From positions 124,001 through 188,000 of the forward strand of contig JAGLOP010000001.1 in the NCBI GenBank assembly GCA_023138835.1: DNA of 64,000 nucleotides. Direction: 5' to 3'. Of the stretch, positions 9,190 through 18,007 are shown piece by piece. This stretch comes from Arcobacteraceae bacterium. GTDB lineage: Bacteria > Campylobacterota > Campylobacteria > Campylobacterales > Arcobacteraceae. The position numbers were made by a program, and so were the translations under genes. Positions within the stretch are counted from its first letter, which is position 1. The number at the start of each line of letters is the position of its first letter. The notes beneath the pieces are model-generated. The model was given only the letters and a program-made list of their open reading frames with translations, ran no database searches and was not told the DNA's origin.

Positions 9190-10575
9190 TTACTTACTAT
9201 CGATTGCTTTTTTAGCGTTAGTTATCGTTTTCGTAATATTGTTTTTAATCCAATTCTTATCCATCCACTCCAATGGATTAACTTCAATACCTTGCACTAA
9301 TATACCAAAATGCAAATGGTCACCCATCACAGCACCAGTAGAACCTGTATTTGCTATTTTTTGCTTTGATTTCACCATTTGTCCCATTTCTACATGTGAA
9401 CTACTAGTATGTGCATATAATGAAAATAATCCCATTTGATGATCAATGACAATTGTATTTCCATAAATTCCCAAATACTCATTAAAGATAACTTTACCGT
9501 CATTTGACAGTTTAATAGGAGCGCTTCTTACACTTGCCCAATCCATACCCAAATGCCAAGCTTCATCAATCTTTTCACCTTCATAAAAGTAAGACCTTCT
9601 CTCTGCAAATCCGGCAGCAGTTTTTGAACCTCTTAATCTTTTAAATCGCTTAATATCAAAATTATCAATTTTTGATCTGTCCATATGTTTTACAGCAAGT
9701 GTTCGCAAGGTATTTACATTTTTTTCTCTTAAAATTTTATTTTGTTCTATAAATCTTTTTGGCAACTCTATAGGTATTAATTCTCCGCTTTGCTCTAGTA
9801 CGGTAGTACTGACACTTTCTATAAAATTTGAATTGATTTTAATAATATCTTTTTTTACTTTTAAAGCTTGAATATAAAAAGGGATTTTTGTGATTGTTTT
9901 ATTCCCTGCTTTATCGATAGCTATAAGATTAATTCTTTTAAATTTATCAATATTTACATCCCATGCGATTAAAGATACAAAATAACTATCTTTATAAAAC
10001 GGTACTAAATCAAATTTCGTTTTATCGTTAAAAGAGATATAAGCATCTTGTAAATTTTCATCTTCAACTTTTACAATAACAATTCCACTGCCTCCCCGCC
10101 TGATATATCTTGAGTTCTCAATTATTTGAGCAGTTGGCTTTTTAATATCAAGATTGATTCGTACTTTTTTAGTTGCCATATTACCATTTAAATAATTCCA
10201 TTTGCTATTATCAACAACTTCTATATCTAACGATACATCATTGCCTTTATAAAACATATCAAACTTTGGAGGTTCTATTTCTAATGTTATATCTGTTTCC
10301 TTGCCGGTTAAAACTTCATTGTTTAAATCAATACTTTTTTGACCGTCATTATATACAATTTTATAATATTTAATACCGCTAGCATCACTTAACTGTATTT
10401 CTAATTTACTTTTTAAATTCCAATAAATTTCATCTTCAATTACTATATTTGGTTCAGTTTGTTCAAATTGTGGAGAAACCATCACAAAACCAACAGCACC
10501 AAAAAGTAATATAAAAATCAAACCTACAATATATTTCATAAAACTATTTTTTTTAGTTATATAATCATTTCTCAT
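9190..10575 (-). CDS. Inner-membrane-anchored M23 peptidoglycan endopeptidase
   Basis: LytM/M23 zinc metallopeptidase predicted to cut peptide crosslinks in the periplasm. One N-terminal membrane segment (about 13-34) anchors it. The middle 40-320 is beta-rich and unlike common domains. The catalytic domain has HxxxD at 341-345 (HLGMD), H389 in LYAHT and HLH at 420-422, so all zinc and catalytic residues are present. C. jejuni has an M23 gene at the same place beside lpxC. Helical Campylobacterota use such enzymes (Csd family) for cell shape, but I cannot say which Csd protein this matches. Confidence 0.9.
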   Translation of the reverse strand: MRNDYITKKNSFMKYIVGLIFILLFGAVGFVMVSPQFEQTEPNIVIEDEIYWNLKSKLEIQLSDASGIKYYKIVYNDGQKSIDLNNEVLTGKETDITLEIEPPKFDMFYKGNDVSLDIEVVDNSKWNYLNGNMATKKVRINLDIKKPTAQIIENSRYIRRGGSGIVIVKVEDENLQDAYISFNDKTKFDLVPFYKDSYFVSLIAWDVNIDKFKRINLIAIDKAGNKTITKIPFYIQALKVKKDIIKINSNFIESVSTTVLEQSGELIPIELPKRFIEQNKILREKNVNTLRTLAVKHMDRSKIDNFDIKRFKRLRGSKTAAGFAERRSYFYEGEKIDEAWHLGMDWASVRSAPIKLSNDGKVIFNEYLGIYGNTIVIDHQMGLFSLYAHTSSSHVEMGQMVKSKQKIANTGSTGAVMGDHLHFGILVQGIEVNPLEWMDKNWIKNNITKTITNAKKAIDSK

Positions 10576-10577
10576 CT

Positions 10578-11522
10578 TTAAATATTATCCTTAATATAAT
10601 TTAATACCATATCTTTTGCCTCAAATACATCACTAGTTTTACAAGTACAACCGGCAGCCATCTTATGACCGCCTCCGTCAAAATAAGCAGCTATAGAAGT
10701 CACATCTACATCATTTTTACTTCGTATGGACACTCTGGTGCTTCCATTACTTACTCTAAAAAATATTGCAATATCTACAATTGCAATATTTAAAACCATA
10801 TTTACAACATCTTCACACTCTCTATAATCAGCTCCTGTTTCTTCCAGCCAATCAGTCTTTACATAAATAGTCGCTACCTTCCCTTCAAAATGAAGTTCTA
10901 AACTTTCCAAAATCTTAGGCAGCAACCTATATTTCGCCAAACTGTCTCTTCTTGTTAGCTTAGTTGCGATATCACTCGGGCTTAAACCTAAACTTACCAA
11001 TTCATTAGAAACTTTAAAAGTACTCTCATCACATCTTGGTGTACTGAATTTTAAACTGTCATCATAAATGCCGGTATAAAGGCACTCAGCTGTTTGTTTT
11101 GATATATTTAATTTATTATGTTTAAAAAACTGATATAAAACCTCTGCAGAACTAGCTTTATTTTCATCAATTATATTGATTATACCAAAATTATCATTAG
11201 ACTTATGATGGTCATAATTTATCACCTTTATATCATCGCTAAACTCAACACCGACTCTACTTTTGTTTGCACAGTCAACATAAATAATTAAATCAAAAAA
11301 CTTTGGTATTTGATCAGTTATTTTATCAAATTTACTTAAAAAATTTAAATTTTGAGGTAAGCGTTTCATCTTATTAAAGACTTTATGTTTTATTTTATTT
11401 TCATAAAAATAATTTGATAAGGCTAAGGCACACGATATAGTATCTGCATCAGGATTTATGTGAGTTACCACTAAAATATAGTGAGCATCTTCTATTAACT
11501 TTAAGGCTTGTTTGTAAATCAT
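10578..11522 (-). CDS. DHH/DHHA1 phosphoesterase, NrnA-like
   Basis: Manganese-dependent phosphoesterase of the RecJ/NrnA superfamily. Motif I HINPDAD is at 21-27 and the DHH motif (YDHHKSND) at 103-110; the DHHA1 substrate-binding GGGHKMAAG lies near the C-terminus. The 314-residue length and domain order fit NrnA-type proteins, which degrade very short RNAs and 3'-phosphoadenosine 5'-phosphate. A cyclic-dinucleotide role is less likely because no sensory domain is attached. It lies 2 nt upstream of the M23 gene. A second DHH protein is at 23561. Confidence 0.85.
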   Translation of the reverse strand: MIYKQALKLIEDAHYILVVTHINPDADTISCALALSNYFYENKIKHKVFNKMKRLPQNLNFLSKFDKITDQIPKFFDLIIYVDCANKSRVGVEFSDDIKVINYDHHKSNDNFGIINIIDENKASSAEVLYQFFKHNKLNISKQTAECLYTGIYDDSLKFSTPRCDESTFKVSNELVSLGLSPSDIATKLTRRDSLAKYRLLPKILESLELHFEGKVATIYVKTDWLEETGADYRECEDVVNMVLNIAIVDIAIFFRVSNGSTRVSIRSKNDVDVTSIAAYFDGGGHKMAAGCTCKTSDVFEAKDMVLNYIKDNI

Positions 11523-11529
11523 ATTAAAA

Positions 11530-12450
11530 TTAATTAAAACTATTTGAAATTACAAGAACTAAAACAGTCATTAAAACTATCCCTGCACTTTTATTGTAAA
11601 GTTTATTAGCAGTTATAAATACTAACATTATTGATACTATTAAAGCCGCTGCTATATCAAAAAAGTAAGCACTGAAATCTACATTAAGTGGATTGATTAT
11701 TGAACTAAGTCCCAGTACCATAGTGAAGTTTGCTACATTACTTCCTATGATTGCACCTATTGCCATATCTGCATTATTTGCCCGTGCTGCTTTTATAGCA
11801 ACTGTTAATTCAGGTAAGCTTGTACCAAATGCCACTAAAAACAATCCGATCATCCATTCACTAACGCCAAAATCTCTTGCAATATTTCCAGCACTGTCTA
11901 TAGCAAAGTCTGCACCGCCAACAACAAAAACAAAGCCAACCAAAAGTAATGCAAGTGTTTTTGCCCAACCAAATTTTTCTTTTACCAAATCTTCATCCAG
12001 CTCTTCCATCTGATTACTTTGAATTAAAAATAGTAAATATGCAGCCATTAAGCCTAAAAATAAAAATCCATCAAGCATACTTAATTTTCCATCAAGTCCC
12101 ATTAAAATAAATATAAAAATAGGGAACAATGACCAAGCAGAATCCTTTGCAAACAGATCTCGTTTTGGATTAATATTTTTAGCTATTAAAAATGTAACTC
12201 CTAGTACGAGTGAGATATTAAAAATAGTACTACCAATTACATTTGCAACTGCAATGTCTCCACTCCCTTGCATCGATGCACTCATACTTACAGCCATTTC
12301 CGGTAAACTTGTACCCAACGCTATTAAAGTAGCACCAATTATAAATGGTGAAATATTAAAATGAAGTGCTATTTTTTCACTCTCTTCTATAATATAATCA
12401 GCGCCGTAAATCAATGCTCCCATTGAAACTATAAATATTAAAATATCCAT
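11530..12450 (-). CDS. CaCA family sodium/calcium exchanger (YrbG-like)
   Basis: Inner-membrane antiporter of about ten helices. The two inverted alpha repeats that form the ion site are both present: GTSLPEMAVS in the first half and GTSLPELTVA in the second, each followed by a GS(T/N) pattern (NVIGSTIFN, IIGSNVAN). An acidic cytoplasmic stretch (MEELDEDLV) separates the halves. At 306 residues it matches the bacterial YrbG subgroup. It is 8 nt upstream of the DHH gene. Whether calcium is the physiological ion is not shown. Confidence 0.88.
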   Translation of the reverse strand: MDILIFIVSMGALIYGADYIIEESEKIALHFNISPFIIGATLIALGTSLPEMAVSMSASMQGSGDIAVANVIGSTIFNISLVLGVTFLIAKNINPKRDLFAKDSAWSLFPIFIFILMGLDGKLSMLDGFLFLGLMAAYLLFLIQSNQMEELDEDLVKEKFGWAKTLALLLVGFVFVVGGADFAIDSAGNIARDFGVSEWMIGLFLVAFGTSLPELTVAIKAARANNADMAIGAIIGSNVANFTMVLGLSSIINPLNVDFSAYFFDIAAALIVSIMLVFITANKLYNKSAGIVLMTVLVLVISNSFN

Positions 12451-12458
12451 TTTTTTAA

Positions 12459-12920
12459 CTATTCCTTACTTGTTCTTACTATGAGGCTATTTGGTAAATT
12501 AAATTGTTTTATTAATTCTTCCTCTTTTTGCCTATGCTCACCGTTGTCAATTTCATGGTCATATCCACTTAAGTGTAATAGTCCATGAATAAATAGAAGT
12601 GCTAACTCATCATCAAAACTATGCTTTAATTCTTTTGATTTTTCTTCCACAAAATCAACTGAGATTATGATACTTCCAAGCGGCGAAAATGGCATATCTT
12701 CTAGAGGAAAGCTTAAAACATCAGTTGGTTTATTTTTTTGTCTGTATTGATAATTTAATTCTTGTATATAGTCATTATGACAAATTATCAATTCAATATC
12801 TTTTTGTGTAATACAACTTGCAATCTTTTTTAAAAACTCAATATTAACTACATATTTTGTTTGGTTATCTAAACTAAATTCCATTTTGCTCTCTCTATTA
12901 AATATCTGATTTTTAGCCAT
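12459..12920 (-). CDS. ybeY: Endoribonuclease YbeY (rRNA maturation)
   Basis: Zinc-dependent RNase involved in 16S rRNA 3'-end maturation and ribosome quality control. The signature HGxxHLxGYDH is intact, with H112, H116 and H122 as metal ligands; TDVLSFPL is at 66-73. The first ATG (12920) has a weak ribosome site, whereas the second (M13, 12884) is preceded by AGAGAG, so the true start may be 12 residues shorter. It lies between radA and the CaCA exchanger in one direction. Confidence 0.92.
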   Translation of the reverse strand: MAKNQIFNRESKMEFSLDNQTKYVVNIEFLKKIASCITQKDIELIICHNDYIQELNYQYRQKNKPTDVLSFPLEDMPFSPLGSIIISVDFVEEKSKELKHSFDDELALLFIHGLLHLSGYDHEIDNGEHRQKEEELIKQFNLPNSLIVRTSKE

Positions 12921-12946
12921 TTTATCTAATTATCTATTAGATACCA

Positions 12947-14296
12947 TTAAAACAATTCTAACATCTTTGGTACTTCATCTACTTCAAAAGATTTAATATT
13001 TATTTTTGCCTTAGGTTTTTGTGAAATTATCGCTTTTTTAATACCTTGAGAGGAAGCCTCTTTTAATCTGGTTTCCATACCATGAACATCTTTTATCTCT
13101 CCTGTTAAACTAACTTCACCTATAAAAACTGATTCTTTAGAGATGGGTCGATTTCTAAAACTGCTGATAATAGCTGCAATTACAGCTAAATCACAAGAAC
13201 TCTCTTTTACTTTCATTCCGCCGCTGATATTTATAAAAACATCATATTGATTAAGTGGTAAATCAAGTTTCTTTTCAAGTAAAGCTAAAAGCATATTTAA
13301 TCTGTTTGTATCAAAGCCTGTTGCACTTCTTTTTGGATTTGGATGATTACTGTCACAGACGAGTGCTTGAACTTCTAAAATCAATGCACGGCTTCCTTCA
13401 ATTGCAACCGTTAAACAGCTTCCACTTTGAGAATTTGTATTCGTAAAAAACTTTCTATTTATATCTTTTGCACTTTCTAATCCATTTTGTGTCATTTCAA
13501 AAATTCCAATTTCTCTGGTTGAGCCGAAACGATTTTTAAATCCCCTTAACATTCTAAGCTCTTTACTGTTTTCGCCCTCAAAATATAATACTGTATCAAC
13601 CATATGCTCCAACACTCTAGGACCTGCAATACTTCCATCTTTTGTAATATGTCCAATTATAAACATCGCAATATCTGATTCTTTTGCTTTTCTCATAAGT
13701 TGAAAAGTTATCTCTCTTACTTGTGAAACACTTCCCGGAGCAGAAGTGAGATTATCAGAATATATTGTTTGTATTGAATCAATTATAGCTATCTCATAAT
13801 CTTGTCGTAAAAGTTCATCATTTATGGCTTCCAATGATATTTCTGATAATAAAAACAGGTCATCTTCATTTGCATCGAGACGATTTGCTCTCATTTTTAT
13901 CTGACCTGCTGATTCTTCTCCTGATACATATAAAACTTTTTTACCTGATTTTGCCAAATTTCCGGCTATTTTTAAAAGTAAAGTAGATTTACCAACCCCT
14001 GGACTTCCTCCAATTAAAGTCAAGCTTCCAGGAACCACACCACCTCCTAGAACTAAATCAAATTCATCATTTGAAGTTGAAAATCTGATTATATTGTCTT
14101 GTTCAACTTGTGTAATAGGTGTAGCTTTGCTAGCTTGTGTTGATACTTTTGAAATATTTTTCAGTGTTTCTTGTTGATTGGTTGTAAGCTCCACAAAACT
14201 ATCCCATCCACCGCAACTAGGACACTTACCCAGCCATTTTTGTTGCTGATCTCCACAATGCTGACATTCAAATATTATAGATTTTTTTTTAGCCAT
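12947..14296 (-). CDS. radA: DNA repair protein RadA
   Basis: RecA-like helicase that acts in branch migration of recombination intermediates. It has the N-terminal zinc finger (C11, C14, C25, C28), Walker A GGSPGVGKST at 96-105, the RadA-specific KNRFGS motif, and a C-terminal Lon-protease-like domain (GGMKVKESSCDL). Full length at 449 residues. ATG start. It opens the run radA-ybeY-CaCA-DHH-M23-lpxC and so may head a transcript; the 90-nt gap before it holds a terminator hairpin for nadC. Confidence 0.96.
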   Translation of the reverse strand: MAKKKSIIFECQHCGDQQQKWLGKCPSCGGWDSFVELTTNQQETLKNISKVSTQASKATPITQVEQDNIIRFSTSNDEFDLVLGGGVVPGSLTLIGGSPGVGKSTLLLKIAGNLAKSGKKVLYVSGEESAGQIKMRANRLDANEDDLFLLSEISLEAINDELLRQDYEIAIIDSIQTIYSDNLTSAPGSVSQVREITFQLMRKAKESDIAMFIIGHITKDGSIAGPRVLEHMVDTVLYFEGENSKELRMLRGFKNRFGSTREIGIFEMTQNGLESAKDINRKFFTNTNSQSGSCLTVAIEGSRALILEVQALVCDSNHPNPKRSATGFDTNRLNMLLALLEKKLDLPLNQYDVFINISGGMKVKESSCDLAVIAAIISSFRNRPISKESVFIGEVSLTGEIKDVHGMETRLKEASSQGIKKAIISQKPKAKINIKSFEVDEVPKMLELF

Positions 14297-14352
14297 TTTA
14301 GTACCTTAAATTAGTATTTAAAGTATAATAGCAAGTTTTTTTAAGACAAGTT

Positions 14353-14379
14353 AAAAGTATGTCAAATTGACATACTTTT
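14353..14379 (-). terminator. Hairpin after nadC
   Basis: Inverted repeat with arms AAAAGTATGTCAA (14353-14365) and TTGACATACTTTT (14367-14379). It lies 8 nt beyond the nadC stop. The arms are themselves bounded by A and T runs, so it could end transcripts on the minus strand; the better U-run is on the plus strand. Confidence 0.6.
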
Positions 14380-14386
14380 TTATTTT

Positions 14387-15211
14387 TTAATCGAATTTCA
14401 TTGAGAAGTCTAACCACACAGCTTGATGAATAATAGAACCGCTGCTAATAGCATCAACACCGCTTGTAAGATAATTTTGTATATTTTCTTCTGTTATATT
14501 TCCACTAGCTTCCAGCATCACATGAGAGTGATGTTCATCTCTATATTGAGATACTTGATGGATTTGTTCCGGTGTCATATTATCACACATGATGATATCT
14601 CCGCCAGCTTCCATAGCTTCAACACTTTGTTCAAAAGTTTCACATTCAATTTCTATTTTTGTAACCCAAGATATTCTTTTTCGTGCTATTTTAACAAACT
14701 CTTTTAAGTTGGAAATTGTTTTTAAATGAGTATCTTTCAACATCAAACAATCATCAAGTCCAAGTCTATGGTTTATAGCCCCGCCTACTCTACTCGCATA
14801 TTTCTCAAAATTTCTAAGCTGTGGTCTTGTTTTTCTAGTATCAAGTAAAACTACCTCGCTTCCTTCAAGAAGAGTTGAATATCTACAAGCACTTGTTGCT
14901 ATTCCTGAGGCATGTTGTAAAATATTTAAAAATGTCCTCTCACTACTTAATAAAATAGAAGCTTTACCTTCAAGTTCAGCTATCACATCACCTTTTCGTA
15001 CCTTTTCACCATCTTTTATCAAAAACTTACAATCAAATTTTTCAGCACGAGCAAGAACTCTTGCATATTTAACACCGGCTAAAACACCATCATCTTTAGC
15101 AACAACACGAGCTGTAAATCTCCCTTTTGGAGCTATATCAAAAAACAGATCGCCTCTACCGTTATCTTCATCAATTGCATTTTTTACAAATTTTCTTATA
15201 CTTATTCCCAT
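14387..15211 (-). CDS. nadC: Quinolinate phosphoribosyltransferase NadC
   Basis: Converts quinolinate and PRPP to nicotinate mononucleotide in de novo NAD synthesis. The 274 residues contain LDTRKTRPQLR with the catalytic RKT, the HRLGLDDCLMLKDTH segment, and a C-terminal beta strand pattern LEASGNITEENI that binds phosphate. It lies 3 nt after nadA, forming the nadAC operon. No nadB (aspartate oxidase) is beside them. ATG start. Confidence 0.96.
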   Translation of the reverse strand: MGISIRKFVKNAIDEDNGRGDLFFDIAPKGRFTARVVAKDDGVLAGVKYARVLARAEKFDCKFLIKDGEKVRKGDVIAELEGKASILLSSERTFLNILQHASGIATSACRYSTLLEGSEVVLLDTRKTRPQLRNFEKYASRVGGAINHRLGLDDCLMLKDTHLKTISNLKEFVKIARKRISWVTKIEIECETFEQSVEAMEAGGDIIMCDNMTPEQIHQVSQYRDEHHSHVMLEASGNITEENIQNYLTSGVDAISSGSIIHQAVWLDFSMKFD

Positions 15212-15214
15212 CTT

Positions 15215-16207
15215 TTAAACCTCAAACATTCGCTCTAGTGCTATTTTTGCATATTTTGCTACATCTTCACTTACTATAATTTCATTATCATATGTACCCT
15301 TTTGGATAGATATTAATGTATTGTATAAATCTTCTAAAGAAGTTTCATTCATAGTAGGACATTCTGGTTTTGTCTGACTTAATATATAAGTATTCTTATC
15401 TCTTAATCTATTTACCATATTATACTCAGTACCTACAACAACTTTTTGTTCTGGGTCCAATTCTTGCGTGATATATTTGATTAATTGAGAAGTTGAACCT
15501 ACAAAATCAGCTTTTTGTACAACTTTTACATCACACTCTGGATGAACTGCAACTATAATATCTGGATATTTTTCTCTATAAAAGTCAATATCTTCAGGTG
15601 TAAAAAGTTGATGAACTGAACAAAATCCATTATAGCAGATAATATCAGATGCTTTTACATCTTCAATATCATCAAGTCCAATAACAGCTGATTTAAGTTC
15701 CATTTGATTTGCAAAGTTTTGCCCTAAACATCTATCAGGTACAAAAAATATTTTTTTGCCGCTTTTCAAACCTTTTTTAATAATCGCAAAAGCATTTGAA
15801 CTTGTACAAACATATCCACCCATTTTTCCAACTGCTGCTTTTACTGCCGCACTTGAATTTATATATGTGATTGGCAGAATATCATCATTTGAAATACCGG
15901 CTTCATTTAATATTTTTAAATTTGTATCAAAATATTCAACATCAATCATTCTAGCCATAGCACAACATGCAATTCTTGGCATTAATACTCTTTTAGAAGG
16001 TGATAATACTTTTACACTTTCCCCCATAAATCCAACACCACAAAATATAATATTTTTTGTTGGTGCATTCATAGCTCTTTTTGCTAACTCTAAACTATCA
16101 CCTGTAATATCACCCATCTCAAACACTTCATCTTTTTGATAAAAGTGAGCAACGATTGTTACATCCAGTTCTTTTTTAAGTCTTAAAATTTCTTTTTTAA
16201 AATTCAC
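15215..16207 (-). CDS. nadA: Quinolinate synthase NadA
   Basis: Oxygen-sensitive [4Fe-4S] enzyme that condenses iminoaspartate with dihydroxyacetone phosphate to quinolinate. The 330-residue protein has the opening AHFYQKDEV, the GVGFMGESVK segment, and the expected cysteines in RIACCAMA, YVCTSSNAF and KPECPTMNE. GTG start at 16205-16207. It is first gene of nadA-nadC and diverges from plsY across an 85-nt gap. Confidence 0.96.
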   Translation of the reverse strand: MNFKKEILRLKKELDVTIVAHFYQKDEVFEMGDITGDSLELAKRAMNAPTKNIIFCGVGFMGESVKVLSPSKRVLMPRIACCAMARMIDVEYFDTNLKILNEAGISNDDILPITYINSSAAVKAAVGKMGGYVCTSSNAFAIIKKGLKSGKKIFFVPDRCLGQNFANQMELKSAVIGLDDIEDVKASDIICYNGFCSVHQLFTPEDIDFYREKYPDIIVAVHPECDVKVVQKADFVGSTSQLIKYITQELDPEQKVVVGTEYNMVNRLRDKNTYILSQTKPECPTMNETSLEDLYNTLISIQKGTYDNEIIVSEDVAKYAKIALERMFEV

Positions 16208-16257
16208 TTCTTTTGACCTTCTATTTTTTTGAAATATAAATATAACTAATTTTTGGT

Positions 16258-16263
16258 TATAAT
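16258..16263 (+). promoter_or_regulatory. -10 element of the plsY promoter
   Basis: A perfect TATAAT 29 nt ahead of the plsY ATG in the short nadA-plsY divergent gap. No convincing -35 is present, as is common in Campylobacterota sigma-70 promoters. Confidence 0.55.
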
Positions 16264-16292
16264 CACTTAAATTAAATAACTAAAGGTGTCAA

Positions 16293-16916
16293 ATGGACTT
16301 TTTTTTAAACACAAATATACAATTTTATATATTAGCATACCTAGTTGGGTCTATTCCCTTTGGATTAATACTTGCCAAAAAATTTGCAGGAGTTAACGTA
16401 CAAGAACAGGGAAGCAAAAGTATAGGCGCTACAAATGTTTTAAGAGTTGTTAAACAAACCAATCCCAAATTGGCAAAAAAACTTGGCATTGCAACTGTTT
16501 TATTAGATGCATTAAAAGGTGCAGTTGTAATTTTAATTGCTATGATGATGGGGTTTAGCATTGAAACTTTATGGGCAATTGCAGTTTTAAGTGTACTTGG
16601 ACATTGTTATAGTGTGTATTTAAACTTTGAGGGTGGCAAGGGAGTTGCAACAGCACTTGGTGTATTCTTAGTTCTAATTCCTATTCCTACTTTAATTGGT
16701 GCTGCTATCTGGGGATTTTGTGCAAAGGTACTAAAAATATCTTCAATTTCTTCGCTTCTTGGACTTATTGGAGTTGTAATTGCAACTATAATTTTACAAA
16801 ATGGTCTGGGTATCGGGTCAAATGCTCCTATGTACATAATTACTTTTATAATTTTCTATAAACATATCCCAAATATTGTAAGACTTGTAAAAGGTGAAGA
16901 GGGTAAAGTAGCTTAA
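16293..16916 (+). CDS. plsY: Acyl-phosphate glycerol-3-phosphate acyltransferase PlsY
   Basis: Integral membrane enzyme that starts phospholipid synthesis by moving an acyl group from acyl-phosphate to glycerol-3-phosphate. The 207 residues contain the three PlsY motifs: GSIPFGLILAK near 18-28, GSKSIGATNVLRV near 40-52, and FEGGKGVATALG near 109-120, set among five or so helices. folB follows after one base. Start is ATG with AAAGG upstream. Confidence 0.95.
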   Translation: MDFFLNTNIQFYILAYLVGSIPFGLILAKKFAGVNVQEQGSKSIGATNVLRVVKQTNPKLAKKLGIATVLLDALKGAVVILIAMMMGFSIETLWAIAVLSVLGHCYSVYLNFEGGKGVATALGVFLVLIPIPTLIGAAIWGFCAKVLKISSISSLLGLIGVVIATIILQNGLGIGSNAPMYIITFIIFYKHIPNIVRLVKGEEGKVA

Positions 16917-16917
16917 A

Positions 16918-17238
16918 TTGTTAAAAATCAATATAGAAGATTTAACCTTTAATTGTATCATAGGTATTTTACCAAATGAGCGGGAAGAAGAACAAAAAGT
17001 TGTAATAAATATCTCTTTTGAATATTTTTATAAAGGTGATGGTTCTAGTTTTATCGACTATAGCGAAGTGGCAACATTAACACAAGATATAATGATAGAT
17101 AAACAATTTCGACTCATAGAAGATGCAATTATTTTTATACGAAAAGAATTAAAATTAAAATTAAAAATTAAAAATTTAAAATTAAAAATCAGTAAGCCTG
17201 ATATTTTATCTAATTGCGTGGTTAGTGTAGAAGAATAA
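16918..17238 (+). CDS. folB: Dihydroneopterin aldolase FolB
   Basis: Folate-pathway enzyme that cleaves dihydroneopterin. The 106 residues start with IEDLTFNCIIGILPNEREEEQ, the usual FolB opening with its conserved substrate Glu, and continue with DYSEVATLTQD. TTG start at 16918 just after the plsY stop, so translation is probably coupled. The C-terminal third is simple sequence, alternating Lys and Leu/Ile (residues 79-95), coded by a run of AAATTA-like units; this still fits the last strands of the fold. Confidence 0.87.
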   Translation: MLKINIEDLTFNCIIGILPNEREEEQKVVINISFEYFYKGDGSSFIDYSEVATLTQDIMIDKQFRLIEDAIIFIRKELKLKLKIKNLKLKISKPDILSNCVVSVEE

Positions 17239-17242
17239 ACAG

Positions 17243-17995
17243 ATGATAAACTTTAAATATCTCTTTTTAACTTTATTTATTTTATTTCTACAAGGTTGTA
17301 ATCAAGAAAGTATTAATCTAAAAAAACTTGTTACTACCAATAATGCTATTCAAATAGAAAATAACCATAAAGAGATATCTGCTTTATTAATTGAGTATAA
17401 AGAAAAGTTAGATAAAAGAAATCCAAAATCATTTGATAAAGTTTGGCAAAAAGCGATTATTAAAAATATTCAATATCAACGAAATAATGTTTCATTATAT
17501 GGTTTCAAAGATAATTATAAAAAATATTTAAAATATGCTTTTGATACTAAAACAAATATCAAAAACAGAAATGATTTTCTTATTTTAGGACTGTATAAAC
17601 TACTATATTTGAGCTATACTATAAATGATGAAAAATATACTGCACTTTCATATAAAATAAAAACTTTAAAAGAATTTAGTGATATTTTACAAATAATAAA
17701 ATGGCAAATAAATTATAAAAAAGATTTAAATAAAAATTATCTATTTTTAACATGGCAGAATAATTGGCAGGTAGAACTTTTAGGAAAAACAGATATAAAA
17801 AATCCAGATTATAATTTAATTAAAAATTTAACATATATAAAGAATAATAAAGAAAGTGTATTTGATGCTTCAAATATGTCATTTGAAACTATTTTAGGCA
17901 AAGTATTATATATCAATAATAACAGTATCAAAAGGCTCGGAGGGGAACCTAATGAACTGACTATTGAATTTTTAAAGTTTTTTGTATTCTTATAA
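17243..17995 (+). CDS. Unknown lipoprotein
   Basis: I do not recognise this family. The 250-residue product begins with a lipoprotein signal: MINFKYLFLTLFILF then the lipobox LQGC with Cys 19. After it comes a Lys/Asn/Tyr-rich, mostly helical sequence with no cysteine or enzyme motif. It lies 4 nt after folB, so probably shares the plsY transcript. The base composition is even more AT-rich than its neighbours. It faces fba tail to tail. It is probably anchored in the outer or inner membrane facing the periplasm. Confidence 0.75.
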   Translation: MINFKYLFLTLFILFLQGCNQESINLKKLVTTNNAIQIENNHKEISALLIEYKEKLDKRNPKSFDKVWQKAIIKNIQYQRNNVSLYGFKDNYKKYLKYAFDTKTNIKNRNDFLILGLYKLLYLSYTINDEKYTALSYKIKTLKEFSDILQIIKWQINYKKDLNKNYLFLTWQNNWQVELLGKTDIKNPDYNLIKNLTYIKNNKESVFDASNMSFETILGKVLYINNNSIKRLGGEPNELTIEFLKFFVFL

Positions 17996-18007
17996 TTTTA
18001 TTTGGTA

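Noticed and set aside
17150-17195. AAATTA-rich simple sequence at the end of folB, considered as a regulatory or variable repeat
   Set aside because: Units are imperfect and preserve the reading frame of a plausible FolB C-terminus; no sign of phase variation.
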